DNA of 64,000 nt, taken from positions 6,069,685 through 6,133,684 of the forward strand of contig CP099848.1 of NCBI GenBank assembly GCA_030062745.1. Direction: 5' to 3'. This DNA comes from Capitulum mitella (Eukaryota > Arthropoda > Thecostraca > Pollicipedomorpha > Pollicipedidae). A program made the position numbers and the translations under genes. The first letter of the stretch is position 1; the number at the start of each line of letters is the position of its first letter. The notes under the pieces were generated by a model, which made no database searches, was not told where the DNA came from, and worked only from the letters and a program-made list of their open reading frames with translations. Positions 10,280 through 22,269 of the stretch are shown here, one piece after another.

Positions 10280-11837
10280 CCCTATTCCTTGCTTCCGCCC
10301 AGCATGTACGATTCGGTGCAGGAGGAGGGGGGCAGATTCTGTCCCCTATGATTTCAAGAAGTATTGGTCCGATTTCCTAAATGGAAAGGGAGTTCGATTG
10401 CCTGTAGCGAGATCTACATGTAAAAGAAGAATCTCGAAAATTTTGAAAAAAGGGATAAGATCCACAAACGGATATAAACAGGGTTTTACTTATCCGAGCT
10501 CTCTGATCACATTTTAAGCCTGATTTTATTCTGCTTCATGTTATTCTATCGATAATCGATAATTCTATGACATATATCACAAGCAGGCTGATTTTCAAAT
10601 TTCATAGGCATATCCAGAGCACATGAAATCGTGTATGCCTTTTTGGACAATGTAAATGCTTTCTGCAACATATTTTGAGTCTAGCGAGCATCTTTGTGTT
10701 CGGAAAACATTTCCAAATGTGTGTCACGTGCCATATCATATACATATGACAAATTCCCCTGGGCGGATCCAGTTACCAGAAAAGGTGGGATAACTTTCTA
10801 CTTGATGAACCATTGATAGCTGGCTATCAAATTCAAATATACCGGGAAAAATATTTTTAATGAGCTTAAAGCTCGCTTTTTTAAATAAAAAACGCGTCCC
10901 ATTTTGAAAAAATAGAATCATAGGCATGACCAGGATGCATAAAGGGGATTTTTTTCGGAAAATGTTTTTCTTTCCCATATGTTCTGAATCCGGCCAGCTT
11001 GTGTATGTCAAAAAACATTCCCATATGTGTCACGTGCTATTTTATGTACACACTGCAAATACGCATAGATGGATTGAGGTGCCAGAAAAAGAGAGGTCAA
11101 GAACAGCTTGGTGATAGCTGTGTTCTGTTCCGTAAATCGAGGCATAATTTCCCAGGAAAAAGAGTAAATAAAATACAACATTATACAGTGCCCTGGATCC
11201 GCTTCTGATTTTTGTCTTCACTACAGTGTATTGCAGTTGGTCGTAATATTTTTGAAACTAACGAAACCAATCACACAGATCCAGAGGTCTGCTAGGACAA
11301 TTCTACTGGGCGAAATACGCACCGAAAACCGATGCCTCAAGAGGTTCCTGGCAGTACATAACGCTGTATGATATGCGTAAATAAGGATAAATGTGCCCAT
11401 GTCACACGTTAACTTTGTTTTATTTAAACAATGAGTCGAAAATTCTTAAGAATAGGAAAATAGAAATACACCTTTAAAACGCCCTAAATTGGCCAATGAG
11501 CAGCATTTTTCTTAAAAATGCTTCAAAGTTTAGAGGTTACAAACATTTCGATCATAACAACTGCTCGTGATATACATCAAAATAACACATGCCATCACCG
11601 AAGCACAGGATCTCCAGAAAGCGCGATGTCCTCAAACATGCTTCCAAAGAACGCGTCCTGGAACAGCTTCTAGAGGAGGTAAATTAAATTTTGAAATTTT
11701 GTCGCTGTCACAATATGTGAAAACATATTTAGGGAAATTCGCTCAGCTTCATGAACCAGATCCCAAAAACCCGGGGATGTCGAGCGAAACCTGGACGGGG
11801 AGCCTAATCTGCCCCACCCCCACAGCATGGAAGAGGG
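10280..11837 (+). mobile_element. TT1 element, diverged long copy inside R5
   Basis: The left end is CTAA plus CCCTATTCC (10276-10288), and the right end is GGAAGAGGG plus TTAA (11838-11841). The first 170 bases follow the TT1 consensus: G-run, GATTCTGTCCCC, TCAAGAAGTATTGGTCCGATTTCC and so on. The last 180 bases also follow it, from GTCCTGGA to AAAACCCGGGG and the C-rich terminus. At 1558 bp it is about 350 bp longer than the other copies. Part of the excess appears to be an internal duplication, since 10690-10900 resembles 10975-11190. It is probably an older insertion than the copies at 25, 26 and 41 kb. Confidence 0.6.
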
Positions 11838-11841
11838 TTAA

Positions 11842-12580
11842 TGTCGAAGTTATTCCCAAGTTCAACATTTTGTCGACAGGTAGGGCTAGCAGCAAAGGGC
11901 ATGTACGGCGTTTATTGACATAAATAAGGGTTTAGTTTTCTTCCGCATAAGACATTTTAATATTGCTGGCTTGGTCTCCCATTGCGAACAAAGGAACAGC
12001 GCCAGGGGCGCACACAGAATTTTTCTGACTGTGGGAATGGAAGTAAAAATACGCAGACTGTCTGGCAGGAAGGCCCTTAATTTTGCGATTCCTCTTCTCC
12101 CGCTCAATCAGGTAGACTGTTTGGAGAGGTGGATTCCCACTGAATGAGCCTGCGGCGAGGGTTCACTCCTGAATGCCTTCCTCAATTATGCCTTAATGGA
12201 ACCTGGCCATTTTTGTCCGACTTGCCGTTTTTGGCCTGCCGTTGAATCCGCCTGTGGCGGGTCTTTTCGTGGATGTGCCTCTCAGTTGTGCCTTAATGGA
12301 CCGAAGCCTTTTTTCTCCGGTTTACTGTTCTTTTTTTGTATCATCGCCCCCTCTTTTAGTAGTACAGCCATCTTGCCATCTGCGTTTTGCATATCATAAC
12401 CGTCATTTGAGAACAGCAATGATGTTTTTCAGTTATTCGTTTTCGGCATGGTCGATATGTGCCCTTCTTTGTCTGGAGCGTGTTAGTGTCATCGTTCATT
12501 TTCGTTTAGTGTCATCGTTCGTTTTCCATTTTTTTTTTGCATACGTTGCAACGCAATTGCCGTGGCTCAGAGGCGAAACC
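11842..12580 (+). repeat. R5 repeat, copy I, right part
   Basis: This continues R5 after the nested TT1. It aligns with about 31450-32160, sharing ATGGAAGTAAAAAT, CGATTCCTCTT, CATCTTGCCAT and others. It carries an internal duplication with a period of about 104 bp, in which two blocks ending in GCCTTAATGGA lie near 12190 and 12295. A 164-codon frame crosses it and runs on into the adjacent TT3 element, so it is not a gene. The right end may be the TTAA at 12581, where TT3 is inserted. Confidence 0.55.
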
Positions 12581-12584
12581 TTAA

Positions 12585-13790
12585 CCCGACACCGCCTGAC
12601 ATGTTTTTGTACCCGGGACCGCCTGGGGTGTAAAAAAGGGCACCCCGTGTTATGTCAGGATTCAACCGTCGGATCTGAACCGGTCTACCACCAATCGATA
12701 GCCCCGAGTCCTGCGATTCAGAAAATACTACATTAGCCATGCTCACGTGACCCATGACGTCATAAATCACGTAAGATGCGTAATACGACGTCGGAAAACT
12801 GACATCGGTTTGTGCATCGTAATATCGGCAAAGCCGGTCTTAGACTTCAACTGGGTATCAAACAAAAGGTCATGACTTTCTACATCAGTAGCATGCCCTA
12901 ATTTGCCAAAATTCAAACAGGACATCCCATTGAGTAATACCGAGGGGTGCCCTATCTGATGTACACCAGGCGGTGCCGGGTTAAATCAGGGTAGCAACGC
13001 TGATTGGCTTTGAAGATGAAAACACGTTTTTATTCTGTTAAACATTAAAAATGTCGGGCCGTCAGGTAAGGATGCATTACTCTTTCCGACAAAGAGCAAT
13101 AATTACTCCATGGAATTCTTAATCGGGTCAAGTGCAGAACTGAAATGACATCTCGTGATAATCAAATTTGCACTGTCTGCTCTTGATCGGATGAAGGTCA
13201 AGCCAGATCAGGACAAACAGTCATTTTTCTTTTCCGATTGCGAACAGTGATTGCTCTCTGCCGCTGCTAGACGATCTTCCACAGACATCGTTGTATTTCA
13301 CTGCGTTTTGACACCTGCCAATAACGCGACCTGACATGACCTCTCGTTGCATTTGCTGGACGTTGCTAAGAGGTGTATATCTACTTGCTTGCCTGACTTG
13401 AACGATGGGGAGGGTCAGCGGCAACCACTTCTATCATCCACAATGCAAATTAGTCTAATTGTTTCTGCACAGTTGGACTGAACATGACCTCTAATGTTGA
13501 CGTGTCGCGGTTGTAAATCCTTTTTGGGGACATTATATTCGAGGATATCAAGAAAAAACGGTATGTTCATGCCAATGCCCGAAAAGGCGAAAACATGTAT
13601 CCAAGGGTTTATTTGTGAGGCTGCGTCTCCATGACCTGACCTAGCATGGAACTGGTTTTGGTATCAAAACATGAAAAATTAAGTGATGAACAGGTGCTGA
13701 AAATTTTGTTGGGCAGACCCTAACATTTCAGCCGTTATAGACGAAAAACCGAGGGGGTGCCCTATTCGACATCCCCCAGGCGGTGCTGGG
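12585..13790 (+). mobile_element. TT3 element, copy 1, with captured end
   Basis: TTAA (12581-12584) precedes CCCGACACCGCCTG. The right end CAGGCGGTGCTGGG is followed by TTAT (13791-13794), so the terminal repeats match over 14 bp with two mismatches. The body aligns with the reverse complement of 45877-47096, for example GCATTACTCTT, CAATAATTACTCC, AAGTGCAGAACTGAAAT and CGTGATAAT. Inside it, at 12950-12980, is a second copy of the right end (CAGGCGGTGCCGGG plus TTAA). That is followed by flank-like sequence which also follows the true right end at 13791. No coding frame is present. Confidence 0.7.
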
Positions 13791-13794
13791 TTAT

Positions 13795-16290
13795 ATCAGG
13801 GTAGCACGTACCCCTTATTGGCTTTGAAGATGAACAACACATTTTTATACTCGTTATTTACAAAAACAAGCTATCAACGTTAGATAACTCCATGAGAATA
13901 TTACCGCCTTCGCTTAGCTTATCACCTCACGTTACGACGATGGCGAGGTCACATACATACAGATAACATTAGGACGAATCCTCATGCCGACAGTGGATGC
14001 ATTGGTCATTTTTGTACTTAGACACGTAAGTTGTCATCATAGCTGGGCCCGGTTTATTTAACAAATGACACCATTTTCAATGCCATGACCTAAAGTACCG
14101 GAGGCAATAGCTCCCGATCCGTTCGTCTAACCAGCCTGAAGTTGGAGCAGTCATGTTTGGCACCAACGCGAGCATCTCTTTATATCAAATTTTATTCACT
14201 TTATATCAAAATCTGAGGTATGAGGGTGTAACATTGTCCTACTCACTCCTATGTTTGACCTAGAATCCCCCTCCTAAAGCGCGAGCGCAAAACGTGAGTA
14301 GAAAGTATGTGGTGTGAAGATTTAAAATGAGCCGTATTGTCGGCATATCGCTTAGAAAAATGCGATGCCTCAAGGCATGGGCAGTTTTCTCAATCTGACA
14401 TAATAAATTAGCAGCAGTCAAGTTTCTCTCTTACATACAAGGTAAAAGCATTTTGGATAAAGTGACGGTAAACGTTTTCAACGTTGGAAGACGATGAAGA
14501 AACTGCATGCAACCAAGTTCCACATTGACATGCAAAGCAAAACGGCGTATGTTAGTTTCTGCAACTTAGGGGCAGCTGCCTCACTAATTCTCATTTTCTT
14601 GCTCTTGTCTCTTGCTCTTGTCTGCCTTCCTACCGATGCTTACCACCTTTTTAAATTCTGACACGCGTCACCGTCGTCTTCTGGTATCCTCACCGGGGAG
14701 AAACCTTGCTAAATGAGTTTAAGTGATCTTGGACGCTCTCCTTTGAGTGTCAGTCATAACAGACCCAACTCCATATGACACGTCATGCTGAATTTTAGAA
14801 AGTTGGCGTGCTTAAGTAAAACACCGTGAGCTGATTGAAAAATCTTACCCCTGGACCTTATGCCTTTGTCTCACCAGGATGGATGGAGTGTTTACCTGTC
14901 TGACTTCCGACTTCCGATTCTTGCCGGCCGACTCCGCGAACTGGACTCGTCAAACGCAGCGTCCCACCCTCCATTAGAACACTTCCGAATGGATTTCTTA
15001 CAACCAAAGTCGGATGGTTATTTGGATTTTAGGGTGCGTCTGTCGCTGGGTCATAAGACGGCCAATGTACAGGCGATGCCGAGCTAGCACACCCAATCAC
15101 AACGGTCCCCTTCATAGCACTCTCAGCCTTGACTCATCGCCGTGTAAATGTGCCTGCCACTCAGCACACACGTGTTTCATTTCTCATCGGTAGTTGATAC
15201 GATCACTACTCTTCCAAAGCACCGACAATGGTCTTAACCCCAGCCAATGTTTGCCGTTTGGCCGCTTTCGACAGTAGTGTGTGGGTAGTTGGTACGGCGC
15301 CCGCCCCAGCCATTTCCAAACCTGACGTGCGAGAGGGACGAAACAAAAAAACGGCCTTCGATTTTTTTCGCTACACAAGAATAGCCGGAATGGCCATTTT
15401 AAGTCATAACAGGAGCTCACCGGCGACCTCAAGGGTCACGTCAGTGGATTCTAGTTTTCATTGAAACCTATGGGTCGTACCCTATGTAGGACGTCTTTGA
15501 GGAGTCCAAGGTGGCTTATGCTGATGAAGATTACAACATGATAATGGCATAGTGATACAAATGTTGCACTTGCTCTACTCAAAATTGCGGAAAGATGGTC
15601 ACTGCGTCAGCACAACTCATTATAGATGATGGCCTATGCAAAACATGAAAGCATCATTATCTTCACTCGAGATTCTGGGGCAGAAATCTCTCATACCCGA
15701 CAGCACCAGTAAATGGCACCGTTTCAGCGTTGTGGCAGTGGTTGAAATTTTCCGACGTAGCGTCACATCAGTGCATTACGCGCGGCGCTACGTCGTGACA
15801 CTGTGGTCTATATGGTGCATTTTGTTGGGCAATGTTGGTCAGGCGGATGCATTGCTGTTAACCTTATGCCATCCTGTACACACCATGAACTTGGGTGTGT
15901 GTGATGCAGATATACCAATGAAATACGGCTGGATGTTACGGATGTTACTGGATGTAACAAGATGCTTTAGGCACTCCTTCACATAGAGTTCAAACAGCAT
16001 GCAAGGTTCACTGACTTTTCAAAATTATTAACTCTTTCCAACATTCCAGAACTGTATCTAGCTACGAGGAACGAATGTATACTGTTAACCATCATCGTGC
16101 TTTTGCTTGGGCATACGGAGACAGTGAGCTGCCTTGATGCACATTTTTCAAGAATAATACACCGAGGCAGTTTCTTCCTTGTTCACCCGGCTGAGTACCT
16201 AGCCCAGGAGCACGAACATGTTTAAGGGGAAAAAGAACTGGGCTGGTAGTAAAAATCTGTGTTGCCGTGGTGCGAGTCTACAAAAGTGAA
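13795..16290. other. Unassigned non-coding stretch
   Basis: No gene or repeat copy is recognised apart from the flank of TT3. Frames reach 116 codons (15636-15986) but do not resemble any family I know. Confidence 0.45.
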
Positions 16291-16299
16291 CTACCTGGC

Positions 16300-16560
16300 C
16301 GCATGTTCGCGACGGACGTCGTATCCTAATCCGACCCCCTATCCTTATCCCCCTAATCCTAGGCTGGGCGCGCCGCGACGCGTTCCCGAGGGAACCCGTA
16401 TCTGCCGACTGCCGGAAGCCGGTCTGTGTGCCTTGACGCTGCCTGAGCCGACCGCGGACGCCGCACGGCGAGCCGGCCCGTCTTCTGAAGTCCCGGACAC
16501 GCGACGGCGGCGGGTCGGGCCAGCTGTCGTCTCTCGCGGCCACATATCACAGATACTGAC
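16300..16560. promoter_or_regulatory. Small CpG-rich island
   Basis: A GC-rich block with GGCGCGCCGCGACGCG near 16366-16382 and many CCG/CGG words lies in AT-richer surroundings. Frames are open on both strands (168 and 114 codons) because stops are scarce at this composition. No domain is recognisable. Promoter activity is a guess. Confidence 0.35.
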
Positions 16561-16564
16561 CGTG

Positions 16565-19500
16565 CCGTCCCTTATCGGAGCAACGCCGGGTCAGACGAAT
16601 GTCTGTACAACTGTTTGCGGCCATTTCCCCGTGGGAGCGCCCTCCCAGTCCAATCCAGCAGAGACGGCAGTATCCGAGAATGAAACTACAATGCTGATCT
16701 CCGGCATGCTCCATTCCAATCACTCGGCATTTTCTTTCTTTCCCGTGAAGCCGCACGCGGCTTAATCAGCTCCCGATAAAAACCAGGAGTACAGCCAGCC
16801 AGTATTTCACGGGACATCTGGTGCCAGTCCATAGGGGAGGTGCCCAAGGGAGGCAAAGGCTCCTCCGCTGCGCGAGAAAATACCGTAATATTCGACACAG
16901 TCTCAGGAACAGAAGGCACGAGGCCCAGGATCCCCAAAAGCATCGACGCGTGCTCCCTCAGAAGATTTCTGGATCTACCCACTGCATGCGGATCTTAGCA
17001 ATAAACGAACGAGTTAAAGTTACGAGTTAACGGCTATGAAATGGGACAACCGATCCCCTTCATCCCCAACAAAAACCTGTTAACGTACTCTCCCGTGCCC
17101 ATCAGTGTTGGAGAGTTTTCTTTGCATTGGGCTTAGTTCTTAGTTGGCCGGACCAGAACCATTTCAAGCAATGTCGTTCCATACAACGCACCGTGGTCCT
17201 GACGCAGTGAACGAGGGCAGCGTGTGAGCAGTGAGCGAGCAGTCACTTTGAACCAGAGCAGCGAACGAGCGAAGTCATACGGCTGATGACAATCGGAATT
17301 TTAAACCTTGGTTTGCTTGCTTGAGCATAAATCAAAGACAGCTATGGAAATTCCGTGTCCCGAAAGGCCTTGGTATGTACACGGGAAAATGTCTCAAAAA
17401 CTACTCGGGGCGTTTAAAACCTGTAGCGTGTTTTAAGACTGAGTGGAGAAGCATGCATGTGGGAGGAATGATTATTTCAACAGACCTCTCGCAAATTGTG
17501 CGAGACAACTCCTAAAGCAGCCCCCTTGTATGGGATAGGAAACTGTAACTTAATGACAACATTGCTTTGCGGACCTGACATAACTTTACAAACCAATGGT
17601 TTAGGCGCTGGCCGATTTTGTGCCATAACCTCGATCAACTGCCTTGCTAGTAAAGACCCTTTGACTTCGGATGGAAGGGAAGTTGCCGAACAAAAGACAA
17701 TGATTTGTATCTATAGTGCATGAGTTATCGGAAGTTTGCGGACTTAAATGCATTCAGTCATAAATCACGGGACTATCGACTTCTTCCGCACAGCTTCTGA
17801 TTCCTCCCACCCATGCGCTGCCTAGTGTTAAAATTAACCAAAGTTGGTACGGTCACTGCCAAGTTTGCAGTTTTGACTTCCTGCCTGCGTTAAGGGGTGT
17901 TACACACATGTCTGTAATTGTTTTCCTTGTCCTAAAGAAAGTTCCTGGGCTGCGCTGTATTTCCAAGATGAACTGCATTGTCACCGTCAGTAGGCCGGAG
18001 CAGGGTTTTCAAATCATCACAAGTCTAATCTTCACACAAACCCCTGGCCGCAAAGATTCGAATGCTTGCAGTTTCTTTTCATGTGGAGAAAATCTATGAA
18101 GCGTGGAAAAAATTGACGTGTTCGTCTAGTATAATATAAGTTATTCATTTTATTTGGACTTTCGTTTTCCTGATTTTCCTGATAATTAAAAACAACGTCC
18201 TTTGCCAGTAGTTGCTGGGTTTCACTCGTAAAAGATGTTCCTTAATGGATCAAAGTGATAAGCAAAGTTCGAATTATGTCAGATTTATTGCAAGCAGAGG
18301 ATGTCTTTTCTTTTTTCTTCGCGCAAGGAGACCACGTTGGGTGATCTGACGCTGGGACACACGCGATGAACGGATAACTGTTGCGAGGATCGGACAGGCC
18401 AGTCTGGCCATGACACGACGAGTCACGGAATCTTCGATGCGCGCTGATATCATGCGGCGTTTTCCATATTGGGAAAGGATTAAGCACTTCCTAGCCGATT
18501 TCGTTGCCTTGGTGAAGTCCCAGGCTACCGAGACAGCCATCTGGCTCCGTTTGGGAAATCGCCCTTTTTGCTATTTATACTGCGCTTCAAACATGGCTAA
18601 GAACACTGGCATGTGCTAATGAAAGCGAATGGTGTGGGGCGCTAGGACCATTTGCAGGCGATGCTCCCAAAAGAAACCCAAATACACACACGTTATTTAA
18701 ACATACCCGTTCCGTCCAAAAATACCATGGACTGCGCTGTTTCACAGTTTCACACCGAACTTTGCGTTCCCTATTTAACGACCTTTACATAGGATTTTAG
18801 CCTCTAGCGCCATCACCTGGCCGTCGCCAGTAATGTTTTCCTATCATAACTGGGACGCATGGTTGCCAGCTGCACTATCAGAATTTTTTTCATTGTTTGT
18901 CCATTACCGTCTTTGTGTTTGCGTAGGATCCACCAGAATAAGATACGTGTGAGGAAGAGTTTACATTTCCGAACAATCTACGACAATGATGAAGGCTTTC
19001 TGTGAGTTTTGTTAGTAAGGACACTCATTTAGGTACGACGCACATGTACTCCACCATTTCACAGTGTCGCAACATGCCATCCATGCGATCTTGTGGTTGC
19101 TGCACAGTCGTAAATTGCACCTACATATGCAAAAATTGCATACATATTGCCATACCAAACCTCCTGGTCCTTTGCTACGGAAGCAAAACAAATACCGTTT
19201 GGCCTTGCTGGTACTTACGAGTTTAGACGGTGACAATGCACACGCCTTTTCAGTACAAATCAGGCGTACTGCAAAGTCTGGGGAAGTCCAGATTCAAGGT
19301 CGAAGAAGTGTGCCACGAAACATGATGATAGAGAAATATTGGCCACGCAACTCTCAAGTACGGAAAATCGCTCACAATCAATGGGGCAGTGGGGCCTGAT
19401 TTTACGACGTTCAGGTATCACAAGAAATGCCGCTGAAGGCACGTCATATCGCCGACACCGAGGTCATTGCAAAGTACCCGCCGACCGTAACTGGGCGACG

Positions 19501-19690
19501 TTTGTGATTCTGCAGTGGACACGATTCACCCAGACCACGCAGCAAGTTACTGAGCCTTGCCTCATATCGGTTTATTTCGACCAAACGGCCTAATGCTCTG
19601 CCGTTGTTCGCAACAGCTGACTGGCGATCGTCACTCAGCATCGCTGACAGGTTTGAAAAGTGGGCCTTTTCTCTGCACAGATTTCTTGCC
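16565..19690. other. Unassigned non-coding stretch
   Basis: No gene is recognised. A TTAA at 17028-17031 is followed by a TT-like block (ATGGGACAACCGATCCCC), but no element body could be traced. A degenerate GAGCGAGCAG/GAACGAGCGAAG repeat lies at 17205-17275. Frames are 111 codons or shorter. Confidence 0.4.
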
Positions 19691-19699
19691 CTGCACATC

Positions 19700-20200
19700 T
19701 AGAACCATTTCAAGGTGACAACCGACTCCACCTCACGTTACTGATACGCGTGAGCCTCAACGCTCTCGTCGTCTTCCCTCGCGGCAAACCTCCGCAAACT
19801 GACGTCATGCGGCGACTCGTCATGGCCTCACGACCTCGTGACGATGGGCCACTGACAATCGTCGCGTGGCCTGCTACGCGCCAGGTACGCCACAAACGCA
19901 GCCGTCACTGCGCAGCAGTCACGCAACAGCTGACCGCCAGCAGCAGCTGTCACCAGGAGCAGCGGACTTCACCGGGCGAACAGCGAGCCCGTGACGTACG
20001 GCGCAGTGGACGAGCGACCCGTGCCATTTCTGACGGGCAGGGCGGGGCGGTTGGTGAGAGGGTAACGGACTCACCACTAATGGCGCAGTTAAAGTACCGT
20101 GGATCCGAGGGATGTCTGGGAGACCGCACCGGCATTGGACGCTGCCAAAGGAGCCTGGGATTGGGGAGGTGTGCTGGCCGCATTTGCGTGCGTTCAAAAG
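19700..20200. promoter_or_regulatory. CpG-rich island
   Basis: A GC-rich block with repeated CAGCAGC, CGTGACG and GGGCGGGGCGG words. A 185-codon frame on the plus strand and 133- and 102-codon frames on the minus strand overlap it. None has a recognisable domain. It could be an unmethylated regulatory island. No exon structure is apparent. Confidence 0.35.
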
Positions 20201-20204
20201 CGCC

Positions 20205-21255
20205 GCCACGCGAATAAAGGTCAGAAGGCTTGCCGAATCGATATCGCATATTTGACATGCACTCGTTGGCTTATCTGCTTGAAGTGGGGCGGGAAAATTG
20301 AGCTCGCCAGCAGTCTGCAAACTTGGTCTGATGCGTCACTGCAGCAGCATGTGGGCTGTCAATCCATCCTCCCATTAAGCGGTGACCAATCGTATCGTAT
20401 TCCTAACCCAGTACACTGCAAACACAGCAGTTCTACGTTATCATTGTCAAGGGGAACTGCGTTAAGTCACGAGTCAAATTTTGATGAGTCGCAGCACCTC
20501 CTGCTGGGAGAATGTAAAAAAATATTTGTGGTATGTAGAAACCCTTCGTGAGTTGAGGTGAGCAACTACCAACTCACCAACCAGAATGGGGGATACATCA
20601 AACCCAGAACAACTGTGAACAGGAGACATCACACTACCCAGCTAGAATGACAAGAACATTGCTTTTTTCGAATCGATTTACTCTCTTGTTTTTTAATACC
20701 TATAAAATATTCATCAGATTGTAAAGATCTGAACACTAGTCCTTATGCTGTCTTACACGGCCACCGTATTTCCTATTTCCGTATTTCATTTACGCGTGTT
20801 GGACAAACATCCTACCCCAGTGCCAAACATGTTACCCTTTTTAATTGGGGGCAAGAAACATCCAGCCAAAAGCATACATACACAGCTTCAGGATCATGCA
20901 CATTAATAAACGCGCACTTATGTTTTTTCATTTGCATAATGTGGGCTAACATGACTTGCATGGCAACATCCTTCGCCTTTAACGCCATTCCTTCTTTAAA
21001 GAAATGCACTAAAGGAAACTCAGATATGTCAGTCCAGACATTGCCTGAAACCGCATATGTAATTTAGGTTATGACGTCATGTGACGTAAGCTATAATGAC
21101 CTGGTCATCACTTTTTTACCAAAAGGTAGCTGTTATGTTCAGATAGGAGCAGAAAAAAATTGAGGCCTCGGGATGCTTCCGTTCGGCAATGGTGCCCAAA
21201 AAGCCAGAGGGAGGCAGCAAACTGACATAGCCCCCAGTAACTAGAGGTTACATTA
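20205..21255. other. Unassigned non-coding stretch
   Basis: No gene is recognised. Palindromic TGACGTCA-type sequence and AATGACCTGGTCAT lie at 21070-21110. Confidence 0.45.
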
Positions 21256-21259
21256 CATA

Positions 21260-21770
21260 ATGGACCCCGCATTCGGACCGGAGGGGGCCTCCTCCGTGCC
21301 TAGGGGGCTGAGCAGTCTCCTGGTCTCCCCTGGGTGCGCCTCTTCTGTACGTCGTATACCTCGCGTTGAAACAACATCACGGAAAGATTCCGCGCGTCGG
21401 TTTTACACGCCCTCCAGCGATGACGTCCGCCCTGTTCCAGCGATGAGGTTCCCAGGAGGCCCGGCCTGGGCACCTCTGGCCCGTCCGAGCGCGTGCCAGA
21501 CTCCGGGACAGGCCTGACTGACTCCGTCACGCTCACGCACGCAGCCGCACTCGGCCGTGACGCCGCCGCCGGGTCCGGCGAGGCGCTGTCGGCGGCGGCT
21601 CGTCACTCACGACGCGGGGCGCTGGCTACCCGGCTTTCCCACAGACGGCGACACGGTAGCCAGGCGCTTCAGCCGGGACGCTCCGACAAACTAAGAAGCA
21701 GTGTCCGGACCCGGCGTCCCGGCATTTACAGACACTGCAAGTTGCTTTCATTTAACATAGCTTATTTATA
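21260..21770. promoter_or_regulatory. CpG-rich island with TATA-like box at its edge
   Basis: A GC- and CpG-rich block with GCCGCCGCCGGGTCCGGCG near 21561-21579. CTTATTTATAG lies near 21759-21769. Similar TATTTATAG words occur at the islands near 54872 and 62392, so these islands may be TATA-type promoters. Frames of 67-92 codons on both strands are composition effects. Confidence 0.4.
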
Positions 21771-22069
21771 GCTACCGGGAATCGCCGGCCTCCGACCAGC
21801 TTGACCCCGACAGTAACGGCCCTCAGCGGTCAAAGGGACGTGCAAGCTGAACGCTCTGTCTCACTCTGCTTGGCTCAGGCTGTCGTTCGACGTGAAAGCA
21901 AAAATATTTTTGTTCTCCGTGCCCGTCGGGGAGGAGGCAGTCCTAGATTTTTCGGGACACGGTTAAAAAAATGAAACGAAAGGCGCTAAAATCGGAAACG
22001 ATCCGCAGCAGTTGTTCCACAATGTTTAATGTGCTGTCGTAAAATTTCAAAACCAGACTGCAGGATGTT

Positions 22070-22260
22070 ACCACGCCGACTGGTATTTTGTCGGCCACAT
22101 CAAGGCCGCAGGACCGCCCGGCCCACCGTTGCCGGGCCCGCAGCCCCTGGTGGCTGGCTGCGCCGCAACGCGTCGCGAGAGTGTGCGCCGTGCCCCGCCG
22201 CAGTTGGAAAACAGCAGACGGTCAGACGCACGCCTGTCGAGATGCACGACTTGACACAAT
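22070..22260. promoter_or_regulatory. Small CpG-rich island
   Basis: A short GC-rich block (GGCCCACCGTTGCCGGGCCC near 22118) in AT-rich surroundings. Overlapping short frames run on both strands, with nothing recognisable. Confidence 0.3.
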
Positions 22261-22269
22261 GCTAATAAT

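Noticed and set aside
12242..12736. 164-codon frame with hydrophobic stretches
   Set aside because: It crosses from the R5 repeat into the TT3 element, starts at a non-ATG codon, and part of the paralogous frame in R5 copy II has diverged without sign of constraint.
19660..20217. 185-codon frame
   Set aside because: It lies in a GC-rich island with opposed frames of 133 and 102 codons, and no family resemblance was found.
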